DNA of 64,000 nt from Cylindrodendrum hubeiense (taxonomy: Eukaryota; Ascomycota; Sordariomycetes; Hypocreales; Nectriaceae): assembly GCA_014621425.1 (NCBI GenBank), contig JAANBB010000107.1:1-64000 (forward strand), in the 5' to 3' direction. Position numbers and translations under genes: made by a program. The stretch's first letter is position 1, and each line of letters opens with the position of its first letter. Under the pieces are notes generated by a model. It ran no database searches. It was not told the origin of the DNA and was given only the letters and a program-made list of their open reading frames with translations. Positions 44,490 to 54,134 of the stretch are shown piece after piece.

Positions 44490-45689
44490 ATGAAGTCTAT
44501 TAATTCCCTTGTTCTGCTGGCCGCGGCTGCTGTCGCTAAGCCGTTGAGCAACACGTCCTACGCCCGTCTGCTGACCGACTCTGTGATTCGTCGCGGTGTC
44601 GATCCTTCATTTCATTACAGCCAGGCCACCTTCTACACGGCCCTGGAGAATGTTTACGAGCTCACTGGCAACGAGACGATTTACAACTTCTATCGTGACC
44701 AAGTGGACGCCCTGGTGTACGAAAATGGCACCATTGACAGCTACATCTACACCAAGCACTCGCTTGACAACTACCGACTCGGAAACAACCTTCTCTGGTG
44801 GTATGAGAAGACTGGCGAGGAGAAGTTCAAGATTGCTGCCAGTGACATCAAGGTTCTCCTGGATTCGCATCCTCGAACCGCCACTGGTGGACTCTGGCAC
44901 CGTGATCCCACATACCCCAACCAGATGTGGCTCGATGGCATCTACATGGCGGATTCGTTCTATGCCAAGTACGTGAAGCTTTTCCAGCCCAACAACCAGT
45001 CGGCCTGGGCCGATGTTGCGCTGCAATTCGACAACATCGACAAGTGGACTCGCAAGGACAACAACTTGCTGGTGCACGGATATGACGAGAGCAAGGTTGC
45101 CGTCTGGGCCGACCCTGTGACCGGAGCTGCCCCTCTTGTCTGGGCGCGCGCTGATGGTTGGTACTTCATGGCGCTGCTGGAAGTCATCAGCCTTTTCCCC
45201 AAGAACCATGCCGCCCGTGCTCGATTCTTGACCTACTTCAAGGACCAGGCTGAGGGTCTTAAGAACGCTCAGGATGAGACTGGTGGCTGGTGGAACATTA
45301 TGGACGAGCAGTACGAGGATGTCGATGGCAACTACATTGAGAGCAGTGCCAGTGCCATGTTCACCTTTGGATTTCTCCGTGGCTTGAACCAGGGAATTCT
45401 CAAGAAGTCCCAATACTCTGCTGTCGCTAAGAAGGCCTACAAGAGCCTTGTCGACACCTTCATCACCTCCAACGATGATGGCACCATCAACTTCGAGGGC
45501 ACCGTGGAAGTTGGAAGTCTGGGAAGCAACGCCACCTTCCAGGTAAGTTTCAAGCTCAAGCCACGTCTTCGCTCAAAACACACTAACATATTGCAGTACT
45601 ACTCCAGCATTGCCGTTGTGCAGAACGACCTCCGTGGCATTGGTCCCTTTTTGGGAGCTGCCAAGGAGTGGGAGACACGCAAATTCTAG
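44490..45689 (+). CDS. Secreted GH105 unsaturated rhamnogalacturonyl hydrolase, 381 aa
   Basis: Should cleave unsaturated galacturonyl residues from pectin (rhamnogalacturonan) fragments produced by lyases. Exons 44490..45542 and 45597..45689; a 54-nt intron (GTAAGT, ACTAAC, CAG) is needed to reach the conserved C-terminal GIGPFLGAAKEWE. The start at 44490 gives a signal peptide, MKSINSLVLLAAAAVA. The (alpha/alpha)6-barrel family is shown by FHYSQATFYTALENVYELTG, YRLGNNLLWWYEKTG, GGLWHRDPTYPNQMWLDGIYM (with D149 in the position of the catalytic Asp), VWARADGWYFMALLEV, DETGGWWNIMDEQY and ESSASAMFTFGFLRG. Length fits the family. N-glycosylation sites occur at NTS, NET, NGT and NQS. The gene stands alone, not in a pectin cluster. 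Confidence 0.93.
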   Translation: MKSINSLVLLAAAAVAKPLSNTSYARLLTDSVIRRGVDPSFHYSQATFYTALENVYELTGNETIYNFYRDQVDALVYENGTIDSYIYTKHSLDNYRLGNNLLWWYEKTGEEKFKIAASDIKVLLDSHPRTATGGLWHRDPTYPNQMWLDGIYMADSFYAKYVKLFQPNNQSAWADVALQFDNIDKWTRKDNNLLVHGYDESKVAVWADPVTGAAPLVWARADGWYFMALLEVISLFPKNHAARARFLTYFKDQAEGLKNAQDETGGWWNIMDEQYEDVDGNYIESSASAMFTFGFLRGLNQGILKKSQYSAVAKKAYKSLVDTFITSNDDGTINFEGTVEVGSLGSNATFQVSFKLKPRLRSKHTNILQYYSSIAVVQNDLRGIGPFLGAAKEWETRKF

Positions 45690-46208
45690 ATGGTTGATGC
45701 TAATGCTGTGCAATTTCTTTTCAAGCCGCCTCGGCCACATAGATTAATTTCTATTTAGACTATTGACTTTATGAGATCCGCCTGAATTATGGAATATTCA
45801 CAAGAATTGAATGGTATCCGCTAGAGGAACATGTACATACAGACCAGCTCAATCAATCTTGTCCTTTGCAAGACGTTATCGGAAAACACGCAAGGACTAG
45901 ACATCAGACAATTATGACCCAAAAGCAATACAGCAAATGATAAAACTGGGAGAAATTCCTAGGCGTATCCTAGATGTGCATACCGTAACCTGGCTTCTTC
46001 TTAGGAATCTTGGTCGGAAGAGAGCTTGCAAGTGACCGTCAACACCAGGAATTTGAGTATATTCAATTTATCACGGCTACCCCTAAAGTTGGGTATACGA
46101 AATGCTATCTACGTACCGTCTTAATCATCTCACCCAGTCAGTGCCCTGTCACAAATTACCACGTCAATGGCCTAATTCTTTTTATTTCTGCGATGAGTAG
46201 CCATAGTA
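45690..46208. other. Intergenic region, no gene seen
   Basis: 3' flank of the GH105 gene and of the leftward short orphan gene. Small open frames only. Confidence 0.45.
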
Positions 46209-46556
46209 TTAATTTAGAGAACCAGGTTTTTTCAGCGGCACTCTACCCGGCGCAATATAATAAAAAGGATCATAGTGCAGCCGGTGAACATCTATGTGTG
46301 GGACAACTGGCCGTGGTAGCGTAAGCAAGGCTCTTTGTTTCTGCAACGCCTTCAGTAAGTCCACTGGGTACGCGCAAGGCACCGTGACGATAATGTTGTC
46401 TTGATTATCAGATGAAGTTTTGTAGGAGAAGTTGCAAGCTCCGTAAAGTTCGTTGAGCCCATTCTCAAGCTCTTCTCGGGATGCAATCCGATTCTTAGGG
46501 ATGAGATGAGCGAATGTGTTCTCACTCTCCAGGGGTGTTTGTTTGGCTTTGGCCAT
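46209..46556 (-). CDS. Short hypothetical protein, 115 aa
   Basis: An uninterrupted frame from ATG at 46556 (MAKAKQTPLESENTFAHLIP) to the stop at 46209. Composition is protein-like: a helical first half (NRIASREELENGLNELYGAC), a strand-rich middle (NIIVTVPCAYPVDLLKALQ) and a Pro/His-rich end. No signal peptide, membrane helix or known motif. It could be a lineage-specific gene; transcription evidence would decide. Confidence 0.4.
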   Translation of the reverse strand: MAKAKQTPLESENTFAHLIPKNRIASREELENGLNELYGACNFSYKTSSDNQDNIIVTVPCAYPVDLLKALQKQRALLTLPRPVVPHIDVHRLHYDPFYYIAPGRVPLKKPGSLN

Positions 46557-46955
46557 CGTGGAGTACTCCGGAAGATAAATTAGTTGGACTTGAGAGAGCA
46601 AGTTTAATATTAGGTCGGTCTAATAAGGATCGTTGATATTAATCAGGCTAGTGGCTATGTTAGTTCCAACATGGTGTTGATTTGTGTCTATTTATGTAAT
46701 TGAAAAATAGTGAATCGCAAATAACAAGGTCACCGTATAACCAACAGGCCCGCCTTTGTTTGTGTTTACAAGAACAATCAGAGAACATTCACGTCTGTTG
46801 AGAACAATAATTCCAACAGCTGAACAAGACTGGCCAAACAAAGCCAAGTTCACATAGATGAAGCCAATAACATTCCCGAGGTCGAATTTTCCGACAGCTG
46901 ATAACAGTAGCTAAGCTAACTTAATAAATACCAAGATCAGAGTCCGCAATATATA
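46557..46955. other. AT-rich divergent spacer
   Basis: About 400 bp between two divergent orphan genes. An imperfect inverted pair (GCCTTTGTTTG near 46751 and CCAAACAAAGCC near 46833) is present. No gene. Confidence 0.4.
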
Positions 46956-47585
46956 ATGCCAGACGCTGCGGTCCCAACTAATAGATTAGCACCCCCCTTG
47001 CTCACACCTAACTACGCTTTTTTTCAACAATGTGTTAGAGCATTCTGTTCACACTGGAAAACTGCCGGAATGCGTAGTATGCAATCAATTATTCGCTGCT
47101 GTCCTCGTTGCAGCAGTGAATATGACATCGGTCACGACACCATCAGCTGTGAGCAGACAACAAATGGGCGTCAGCTTGAAGACTGCCCTCATGGGGTAGT
47201 TATCGCACCTGATTTCCTTTTGGACTCCAATGACTCCCATGGCATCTGTCAGCTCTGCCAGATTGCATCTGAACTGGAGAGCCAGGCCAAGTTCATGGAT
47301 GCAGCCGATAGGCTGGCTACCGTTATGAGCAGTGATGAGTCGCCGGGTTCACCTCGCCTGGTTTATTTCTTTTGGGACAACTTTGAGAGTGATGGGGTTG
47401 ACCCCAAAGAGGACAACCCACCAGCATGCATAATGGTAAAGAGGGACATGCACCCACCATGCATACACGTACGTAAGATCAAACCCAAGTACAGGTTACC
47501 GAATATCGCGACCGTCATGAGAAATTGGTGGCGGAAAATGCGGCCAAATATCAACATTCGACATGTTAGTGAGTTCAACAGATAA
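46956..47585 (+). CDS. Hypothetical Cys-rich protein, 209 aa
   Basis: Open frame from ATG at 46956. A zinc-type cluster is visible: CCPRCSSEYDIGHDTISC (about 48-65), then DCPHG and GICQLC. The rest is charged and helical with no membrane segment. Near the end a GTGAGT donor (47569) could splice: to TTCCAG at 47624, giving a quick stop, or to AAAGTAG at 47802, joining in phase to the frame at 47803-48023 for a 277-aa product. No family recognised. Confidence 0.45.
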   Translation: MPDAAVPTNRLAPPLLTPNYAFFQQCVRAFCSHWKTAGMRSMQSIIRCCPRCSSEYDIGHDTISCEQTTNGRQLEDCPHGVVIAPDFLLDSNDSHGICQLCQIASELESQAKFMDAADRLATVMSSDESPGSPRLVYFFWDNFESDGVDPKEDNPPACIMVKRDMHPPCIHVRKIKPKYRLPNIATVMRNWWRKMRPNINIRHVSEFNR

Positions 47586-47802
47586 ATGTAGGCACATTAA
47601 TCACATTTGGCTTTCATCTTCCAGATGAATAAGGGGATGCCTTCCTCATTCACTTGTTAGGTGCGAATCCAAGGCATTACTAGTAGGGTACATTACTTAC
47701 TCTCTCAATGCTTTTCCTCTTAAAAGTTATTTGAGCCCTTTTGGTATGTAGTTTCTCTCTACCTACATGTTCTTGTTAAAATAAAATTTTATGTTAAAGT
47801 AG

Positions 47803-48023
47803 AAATTGTGAACAGAATTCAACTCGTTTTCCATGATTCAGAAGACTTGCAATACTTCGCAGCGCAAATTAAACCGCATCGTCCTACTTGCCATTTAAAT
47901 GGGAACTATGCACCCTGGGATAGTTATTTGCTCTCCAACGGGTTGTGGAAGACTTCACAGGGTAGACCAACTACTATGTACACATTCTATCCTGATGCTT
48001 CAGTTAGTATAGTGCTACCCTAG
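47803..48023 (+). CDS. Orphan reading frame, possible last exon of the preceding gene
   Basis: Protein-like frame (QLVFHDSEDLQYFAAQIK, NGNYAPWDSYLLSNGLW) without a usable ATG at its start, but with an acceptor-like AAAGTAG just before it. Joined to 46956..47568 by a 234-nt intron it stays in phase. That intron is longer than all others in the window except by assumption, so the join is tentative. Confidence 0.3.
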
Positions 48024-48494
48024 ACCTACACATCGCGCACATCTGACGAAATACTCACCAGTTTCGTGTGCCATCTTTTACGACACGCAACATGAATCAT
48101 CGGGTAGTTTAGTGACTAGAAATATGTTCCTGAGACAAAAGTCCTCGAAATTGCACTTTCGGGGCTAAATGAGAGCGACGTGGACATCCTGGAATGAGTA
48201 ACATGAGGTCCCATCGGCTCGGCGAAGATTCACAAAAATAAACAGGGCCAACTTTTGCTTGGGGCACCCGAGTTTCTCTCTTAGTAGTTTGAACGCCTAT
48301 CTTTACAGAAACACCAAAGGAAAACGCCACTAATGGGTTGATGTACATAATCTCCAATCCCCCCTCATCGATAGCTATGCAAGAACCGCATATCCAACTT
48401 TCATCACCGGCCGTGTGTACTCGTCTCGGCCATGCATCCAACGCCCCTGACTTGGCCTTCTCATGGCCCTGTGCCGTCCAAACGCAGCATCGTA
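48024..48494. other. Intergenic region, no gene seen
   Basis: 3' flank of the leftward DDPWGSPW-type gene. A minus frame at 48109-48441 is open but has no protein character that I can support. Confidence 0.4.
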
Positions 48495-51191
48495 TTATCG
48501 TAACATGTATGATAGATCTGGGAGATCTCGGAGAATATTCGCAACGGTTTCGTCGTCTTCGGAGGTATCTACTTCTGGCGTCTGGGGCTGTAGTGAACCG
48601 CGGGAGGTGGTGGGAGGAGAGGGCTGCTCTGCAGGAAGTTCGAGTTCCGGGGCGTCTGAAGATTTGGATAATAGTGTCAGAGCTTTTCGCGTAGAGAGAG
48701 GGAGGTCCTTGATCGGCCGAACTGGGTTGGGGGCACCATCACGGAAGTCCACATTCCCGAAGGCCCATGAACTTGGCCTGCTTTGGTCCTTGAGTGGTGG
48801 CCTTACTTTATTGGGTATTAATTCCTCCGACAGTGTACCGTCCAGGGAGGATCGTGTTAAGCCGGTCCAACTCGTCGTAGATGACTTGGAATGACTGGCG
48901 GGGAGGAATCCTTGAGAGGCCGGAATATCCATGGAAAAGCGGTTGAGATCAGTCCAACTCGCGGTTGACGACTTGGACTGGCTGGCGGGAATTAGTCCTT
49001 GGGAAGGCGGGGCATCAAATGATGAACGAGGAACATCAGTCCAGTCTCCCACCGACATTGTCTGCTTCAATCTGGAGCCGACGAACTCGCCCGACGGCAG
49101 AGCAACACTTGTAGGTCTGGAAACATTAACACCGTTCGTTTCGGGTCGGGCGTCAGCAATCGCCGCCAGAGAAGGGAAAGTCCCGTTTGATCCTGCTGTT
49201 GGCGAAGAAACCATTTCACCCCAGTCATCTTCATCTTCATCTTCATCATCGTTCTCATCCTCAGCTTGATTGCTATCCTCCGACGCTGCCGTATGAGGAG
49301 GCTGTGCTAGAGGGGATGTTGGGGACGTGATGGATGGGATAGCCGAGGTTGGCCTACTGATAGGCTGTAATGACGGTACAGCGGAAGACGGAGAAGACTT
49401 CACCGTCCTGGCTTCAGGTTTTGGAGACACATAAGGAGCGGGAGGGGGAATGGCAACTGTCAACGGTACTGGGTCACTACCCCACCCAAACCCTGGAGTT
49501 GTGGGCGAGGCCACGGTCGCTTTCGAATTGGTTGACGTGTCCCTCGAATGACTCTTTCGACTGAACAGTTCCGAAATCGAGAATTCTGCTGGTGGTGCAG
49601 ATGCATCCCAGTTGAAGATCTTGCCAGAGGTAGTGCCGCCCGTTCGACGACCAAGCACAACGCGTCCAGCAATCGAGTCTTCTTCCATCCACCGTCGCAC
49701 AATCACAATACCCTCGGCGCGCAGCGTCGAGGTACCCCAATTGATGCGAACGTAGTTCTCGTCGTCACCCAACTTGTGTTTCCGGATCGAACCGGGGCGG
49801 GAGATACGGTACCAAGTCTTGCGCTCGTCAATTGAGGCAAAGGTATCATCGATGATGACATCCGGAACTGGTTCTGGCGAGGGGAATGACGTGTCCACGG
49901 ATGGGAAGAGGTCGTCCAAGTCGGTCATGTTGATTGCGTAGGGTGTGCTTGGGTGTTTTGGACGTGTGTGTGTTGGTTGTCCGGGCATTTCATGAGGTGT
50001 CGTTGTGAAGGCAGGGAGTTGACTCTGTGTTTCCCGCTGCTGTCTCTCGTAACCTAGGTCATGACCACTTGTCTCGACCTTTAGTGGCAACTCAGGCTCA
50101 GGACTCTCTGCCACAGGCAGTGGATCTTTCACGACTAGGGGAGCTTCCACGGGGAGCGATTCTTCCGTAGGGAGTGATTCTTCCACAGGGAGCGATTCTT
50201 CCACAGAGAGCGATTCTTCCACAGGAAGCGATTCTTCCACGGGCGAAGGAGCTTCTGCTTCCACAGGCAGTGGCTCTACCACAGGTAAAGGATCTTCCAC
50301 AATTAGAGGTTCCTCCAAAGGCAGCAGTTCTACCACAGGCAGTGGCTGTACCGCAGGTAGTACCTCTTCCTCTTCCAACTCTTCTTCGAAATCCTTGGCC
50401 GGGTCCACAGCAGGCCCAAGATCGAGTGACTCGGGCTCCAGTTCTTCAGGCCCCATCACTTGCCCGTCGAAAGGCGAGGCAGTGCTTGAAGTCTTTCTTA
50501 ACGAGGGCTCAATCGGAGACGCGCTGGCGCTTCGCTTCGCTATCCCGTCGTACATTTCCACCAGACCCTGCACCTTCAAAGAGGGCTGGCGCAACGTTTT
50601 TGCTTGAGTATCGAGGTGAATCGCCGGCCCAGGTGGTTGATGTTGATCTGGCGAACCTGGACGTGATTGCTCCCCGTTGACGAGCTCCCCGAAGCTCTCT
50701 GTGGAAGCAGCTGCTTCGGGCTTTTGCCAGACATCCTCCAAACTCTCCTTAGTGTCGTTGGCCATCGACGGTAGGCCTAGATACCTGTCACGCGACACAT
50801 CACGGCGCCCCCCCTCACCAAGGCTGATGGCCGAGTCGCCATTCTTTTCGTCCTTCTTCATACGGGCCGTTTCCAGAATAGCCAGCTGCCCCCAGGCATC
50901 CGGCGACGGCGACGGCAGCCTCGACGCCGGGCCGCTGCCGCTGCCGCCAGCATCCTGGGGCCGCAGCCCGGGACTCCTCCCCCATCGAGGACTGTCCTTG
51001 TCCTTGGCAGGTTCGCTCCAGCCGCCCCAGGCATCGTCGTCTTCCCACGGCGTGCGGGCGGGCGAGACGCGCTTCGGGCTGTGTTCGGCCGAGGCGGAGA
51101 AGTGCGCGCTGGGCGGCGGCGCTGGCAGGTCTATCGTCGGAGGTTTTGCATGGTCGGCAGCTGTCCAAGGGGAGCCCCAGGGATCGTCCAT
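48495..51191 (-). CDS. Conserved fungal DDPWGSPW-type acidic protein, 898 aa
   Basis: Single exon. The start at 51191 gives MDDPWGSPWTAADHAKP, a conserved opening of a fungal family of unknown role; a second DDAWGGWS block follows near 50. Most of the protein is disordered and rich in Ser/Pro/Glu. Residues ~270-360 form a tandem array of PVEESLP-like heptads/hexads. The conserved core is at ~430-540: MTDLDDLFPSVDTSFPSPEP, then TWYRISRPGSIRKHKLGDDE, YVRINWGTSTLRAEGIVIVR and RRTGGTTSGKIFNWD. A poly-acidic run (DENDDEDEDEDDWGEM) and three degenerate SxS-W-TDLxRxSxD repeats come later. Short W/D motifs of this kind often bind clathrin-adaptor ears, so a trafficking role is a reasonable guess but not shown. 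Such proteins are sometimes labelled glucosidases in databases; nothing here supports catalysis. Confidence 0.7.
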   Translation of the reverse strand: MDDPWGSPWTAADHAKPPTIDLPAPPPSAHFSASAEHSPKRVSPARTPWEDDDAWGGWSEPAKDKDSPRWGRSPGLRPQDAGGSGSGPASRLPSPSPDAWGQLAILETARMKKDEKNGDSAISLGEGGRRDVSRDRYLGLPSMANDTKESLEDVWQKPEAAASTESFGELVNGEQSRPGSPDQHQPPGPAIHLDTQAKTLRQPSLKVQGLVEMYDGIAKRSASASPIEPSLRKTSSTASPFDGQVMGPEELEPESLDLGPAVDPAKDFEEELEEEEVLPAVQPLPVVELLPLEEPLIVEDPLPVVEPLPVEAEAPSPVEESLPVEESLSVEESLPVEESLPTEESLPVEAPLVVKDPLPVAESPEPELPLKVETSGHDLGYERQQRETQSQLPAFTTTPHEMPGQPTHTRPKHPSTPYAINMTDLDDLFPSVDTSFPSPEPVPDVIIDDTFASIDERKTWYRISRPGSIRKHKLGDDENYVRINWGTSTLRAEGIVIVRRWMEEDSIAGRVVLGRRTGGTTSGKIFNWDASAPPAEFSISELFSRKSHSRDTSTNSKATVASPTTPGFGWGSDPVPLTVAIPPPAPYVSPKPEARTVKSSPSSAVPSLQPISRPTSAIPSITSPTSPLAQPPHTAASEDSNQAEDENDDEDEDEDDWGEMVSSPTAGSNGTFPSLAAIADARPETNGVNVSRPTSVALPSGEFVGSRLKQTMSVGDWTDVPRSSFDAPPSQGLIPASQSKSSTASWTDLNRFSMDIPASQGFLPASHSKSSTTSWTGLTRSSLDGTLSEELIPNKVRPPLKDQSRPSSWAFGNVDFRDGAPNPVRPIKDLPLSTRKALTLLSKSSDAPELELPAEQPSPPTTSRGSLQPQTPEVDTSEDDETVANILRDLPDLSYMLR
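50145..50243. repeat. 18-bp tandem repeat inside the DDPWGSPW-type gene
   Basis: Five to six imperfect copies of an 18-bp unit (TTCCACAGGGAGCGATTC on the plus strand) code for EESLPV-type hexapeptides on the minus strand. Neighbouring DNA to about 50350 continues as more diverged copies. All changes keep the frame, so copy number could vary between strains. Confidence 0.8.
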
Positions 51192-52002
51192 GCTAGGCGA
51201 GCGCACATGTCGCGCAGCCAGGGACGCGGGGAGAGGCAGAGTAGAGCGAGCGGTTGAGGTTTATCGGAGTCGAATTATCATTGCGGGTGGGTGGTGGGAT
51301 GGGCGAGGTGCCACGGAGGCCGGTGGCGCGGTATGCAGTTTGGGACTGCGTAAGGGATGACGCAACAGGTACGCACGTCCGGAATCCGAGCAACGGCTTC
51401 GATTGCAACTCGGTCAGCGTCGTGGGTGTCGTGAAATGCGGAGGCTTTATCGTCGAGGTTGGCGCCGAATTGTTTTGATTGTCGGAATGAAAATGCAGCG
51501 TTCAAGAATGGATTTGGCAGGTGTCGAGGCGTCAGGGGCGCGTTCCCCGGCATCAAAATTGGCCCCGCCACTCCGTCCATCCCGGCCGAGCTAGGACCAG
51601 CGCCGATGACATGGCACTCCACTCAGGTACAGCAAAACTGCAGTGGATATGCACATGTTGATTAGCGCATTGGAGGGCAATTCCAGCCAGCAAATACGAG
51701 GACCAGACGACACGTCATTCGCGATACAGCAGATTGCACCATCTTGGCCTGCCTATACTCTATTGCAGTACGGCCATTCGTTGTATTTATATCTACTGCG
51801 TGCCAAAGATACTTCATGACATCCGTCGACAGCAATCTAGATGTACATCTCGGAAAGTAATCCCCTCCAGGTTCCCCAGTTCCCTACCAGTTCCCTCCCA
51901 GTTCCCTTAAAACAATCCCGTTCAAATCAATACCCCACACTCCGACGCTAATCAGCAGTCAATTCCAAATGATTCCATTCCATTCTTCCCGTCGTTGCTT
52001 TA
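51192..52002. other. Intergenic region with short tandem repeat
   Basis: Promoter of the leftward DDPWGSPW-type gene and 3' flank of the CAF-1 gene. At 51866-51908 there are four imperfect copies of CCAGTTCCCT. No gene seen. Confidence 0.5.
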
Positions 52003-54134
52003 TCAAGACGAAGCAATCTCATGACCAGGCTTCAGCACCCATGCCTTTACCCGACCTTTCCCTTGCCTCTCGGCTACGTGCACCAGAGTGTTCTTCACCT
52101 CAGTTCTTGAGGCATTGGTTCGGAACTGCTGGAAGATGACATCCTCGATTCCCACCTTGGACAGAGTTGCGTTGACGAGGATCGCCTTCTTCACATCGTC
52201 CAAGAGCTCATCCTTGACAAGCTTTGGTGCGTCCACCGCAGGAGCCCCGCCAGCCAATGCCGCGAATGCATTGGCCGGTGTAGAAGGAGGTGGCATCTTG
52301 GCTCCCGTCTCGCTGGACTTGGCGACCTTCGCCGCCTTGGTTGCCGTCTTTGTTGCCGCCTTGGTTGCCGTCTTGGTTGCCGTCTTGTTTCCCGTCTTGG
52401 TTGCCGTCTTAGTTGTAGTCTTGGTTGCTGGCTTGTTCGCCGTCTTGGGCTTTGGCTCAGGCTCCCAGTATTCGGTTGAAAACGGGTCAATGCCCCAGCT
52501 TTGCTGTAGTCCATCTAGATCTTCAGTTAGTGGTGACTGTTGTCCAGGGCTTAAGATGCACTCACCATGCATAAACTCCATCCGGTGGTCGTAGACAGTT
52601 TGGTTCAAGGCCACTCGTTCAACGTCTTCAAAACATAGACCTGTACTTTCTGGCTCGAGTGCGTTGGCAAAAATGCGTCGAGACAAACCAGCATCCTCTG
52701 AGTCGTCGAGAAATTCTTCCATGTCGTCCTCATCATCCAGCTCCTCCTCGTCATCGTCCATTTCCAGATCTTCGCCCTCTTCTTCCTGCCATTCAGCTTC
52801 CGAATCGTAATCATAGTCGAGTGGCAGGCGTCTGCCTGTGGGCTTGCGGGCCAATTGGCTCATGTTTCCTTGCCCAAGAGCGAATGGCTTGAAAGTCATT
52901 GTTCCGTAATATGGTGGTCGAACATCTTGAGAGAACGAAATAACCTTCATGGGGACCTTGGCAAGCTTTTTGCGAGCCTCCTTCATCATCTTGTTGGCGT
53001 GATCAGGATCTGTGTTCTCTGACTTCTCAGACTCCTTGTAAACCTGCTCCATGATGTGTCTAACTGGATGGTGAAGCTTGCCTCGTCTCATGGGCTTTTC
53101 GGGCAGCGCAAACAGGGTTACGGCGTCAAAAGAAACACCAGTGGCTTGGTCGCACCGCTGCCCATCAATGCATTCATCCAGAATCTTCGACTTGACGTCC
53201 CGCGTCTCGTCATCCATTGGCGGGCCCAGAGGAGCCATCCTGGTGTGCCCCTTGAGGAAAAAGGGCTTGAACAGCTTCTCATACTCCGTCTTGGATATTT
53301 CGCAAGCCGCCTTGACGGGGCTGGTGTTGTTTTTCGAGTCATCCTGGCTGGAGGTACTGCCCACCTTCTTTGGGGTGCTGGGGAGTTTGAAAAAGTTGCC
53401 CAGTGTCCGTTGACTCCGAGCCTTCTTGTCCTTTTCCTCTTGGATTTTCTTCTGCTCTTCTTCCTTCTTGCGCTTCTTATCCTCACGCTCTTTGGCCTTG
53501 GCAGCCTTTTCCTCGTCTGCTTTGGCCTTCTCAGCGGCCCGTTCCTTCGTTCGAGCAGCCTTCTCCTCCTCTGCCTTGGCTTTTTCTGCTGCCCTTTCCG
53601 CCTTCTCTGCTGCCCTAGCAACCTTCTCTGCGGCCTTTGCCTCCTCACGCTCCTTCTTTTGGTCTGCTTGCTCCTTATCACGTGCCGACTTCTCGGCGGC
53701 AGTGAGGCGCTTTCGCTTCGCTGGGTGGTCGGCTGTCGATTTCGGGGTGCTGGAGTCTGCGGTGACGTTCGGTTTCAAAGATGCAGTGGAGGATTGTACG
53801 GTGTCTTTTGTAGTTGGTGTTTGGGGAGAGGGTGACTTTCGGGTAGGGGTGCTGCTCCCGGCCTCAGTAAGGTCGGGTGATCCTCGAGGAGAAGGCTGAT
53901 TGCCAACACGGGCAATGTGAGGCAAAACTATCAAGTCAGCATTTTTCCAGTATGGGGAATAAGGGCAGACTCACAAGCATCAATGGTAGGCTGTATTTTA
54001 CCAGTCACCGATGGCTTGGTATCTTCCACCTTGACGGCGTCCCCGTTGAACTCTTCGTGGCTTCTCTTCCGGCCTGTGGCCTCAGACTCCTGGATGTTGG
54101 GCGACATTTCGATCAGCGGCATTGGAAGCGGCAT
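52003..54134 (-). CDS. rlf2: Chromatin assembly factor 1 large subunit (Rlf2/Cac1/p150), 677 aa
   Basis: Deposits H3-H4 behind replication forks, recruited by PCNA (family knowledge). Exons: 54134..53975, 53927..52566 and 52514..52003; introns of 47 nt (GCTGAC branch) and 51 nt. The second is in frame and easily missed, but GTGAGT, CACTAACTG and ATCTAG are strong. Domains in order: Ser/Pro/Thr-rich leader; KER region of Lys/Glu/Arg/Ala repeats (~132-222); PIP box QRTLGNFF (226-233); conserved middle with MAPLGPPMDD, RPPYYGTMTFKPFALG and DYDYDSEAEWQEEEGEDLEM followed by an acidic ED run; a tail with TATKT/AATK repeats before the C-terminal domain (AFAALAGGAPAVDAPKLVKD, winged-helix-like). The start is the first ATG after an in-frame stop; ATG 54107 is an alternative. 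G1/S-type sites lie upstream. Confidence 0.88.
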
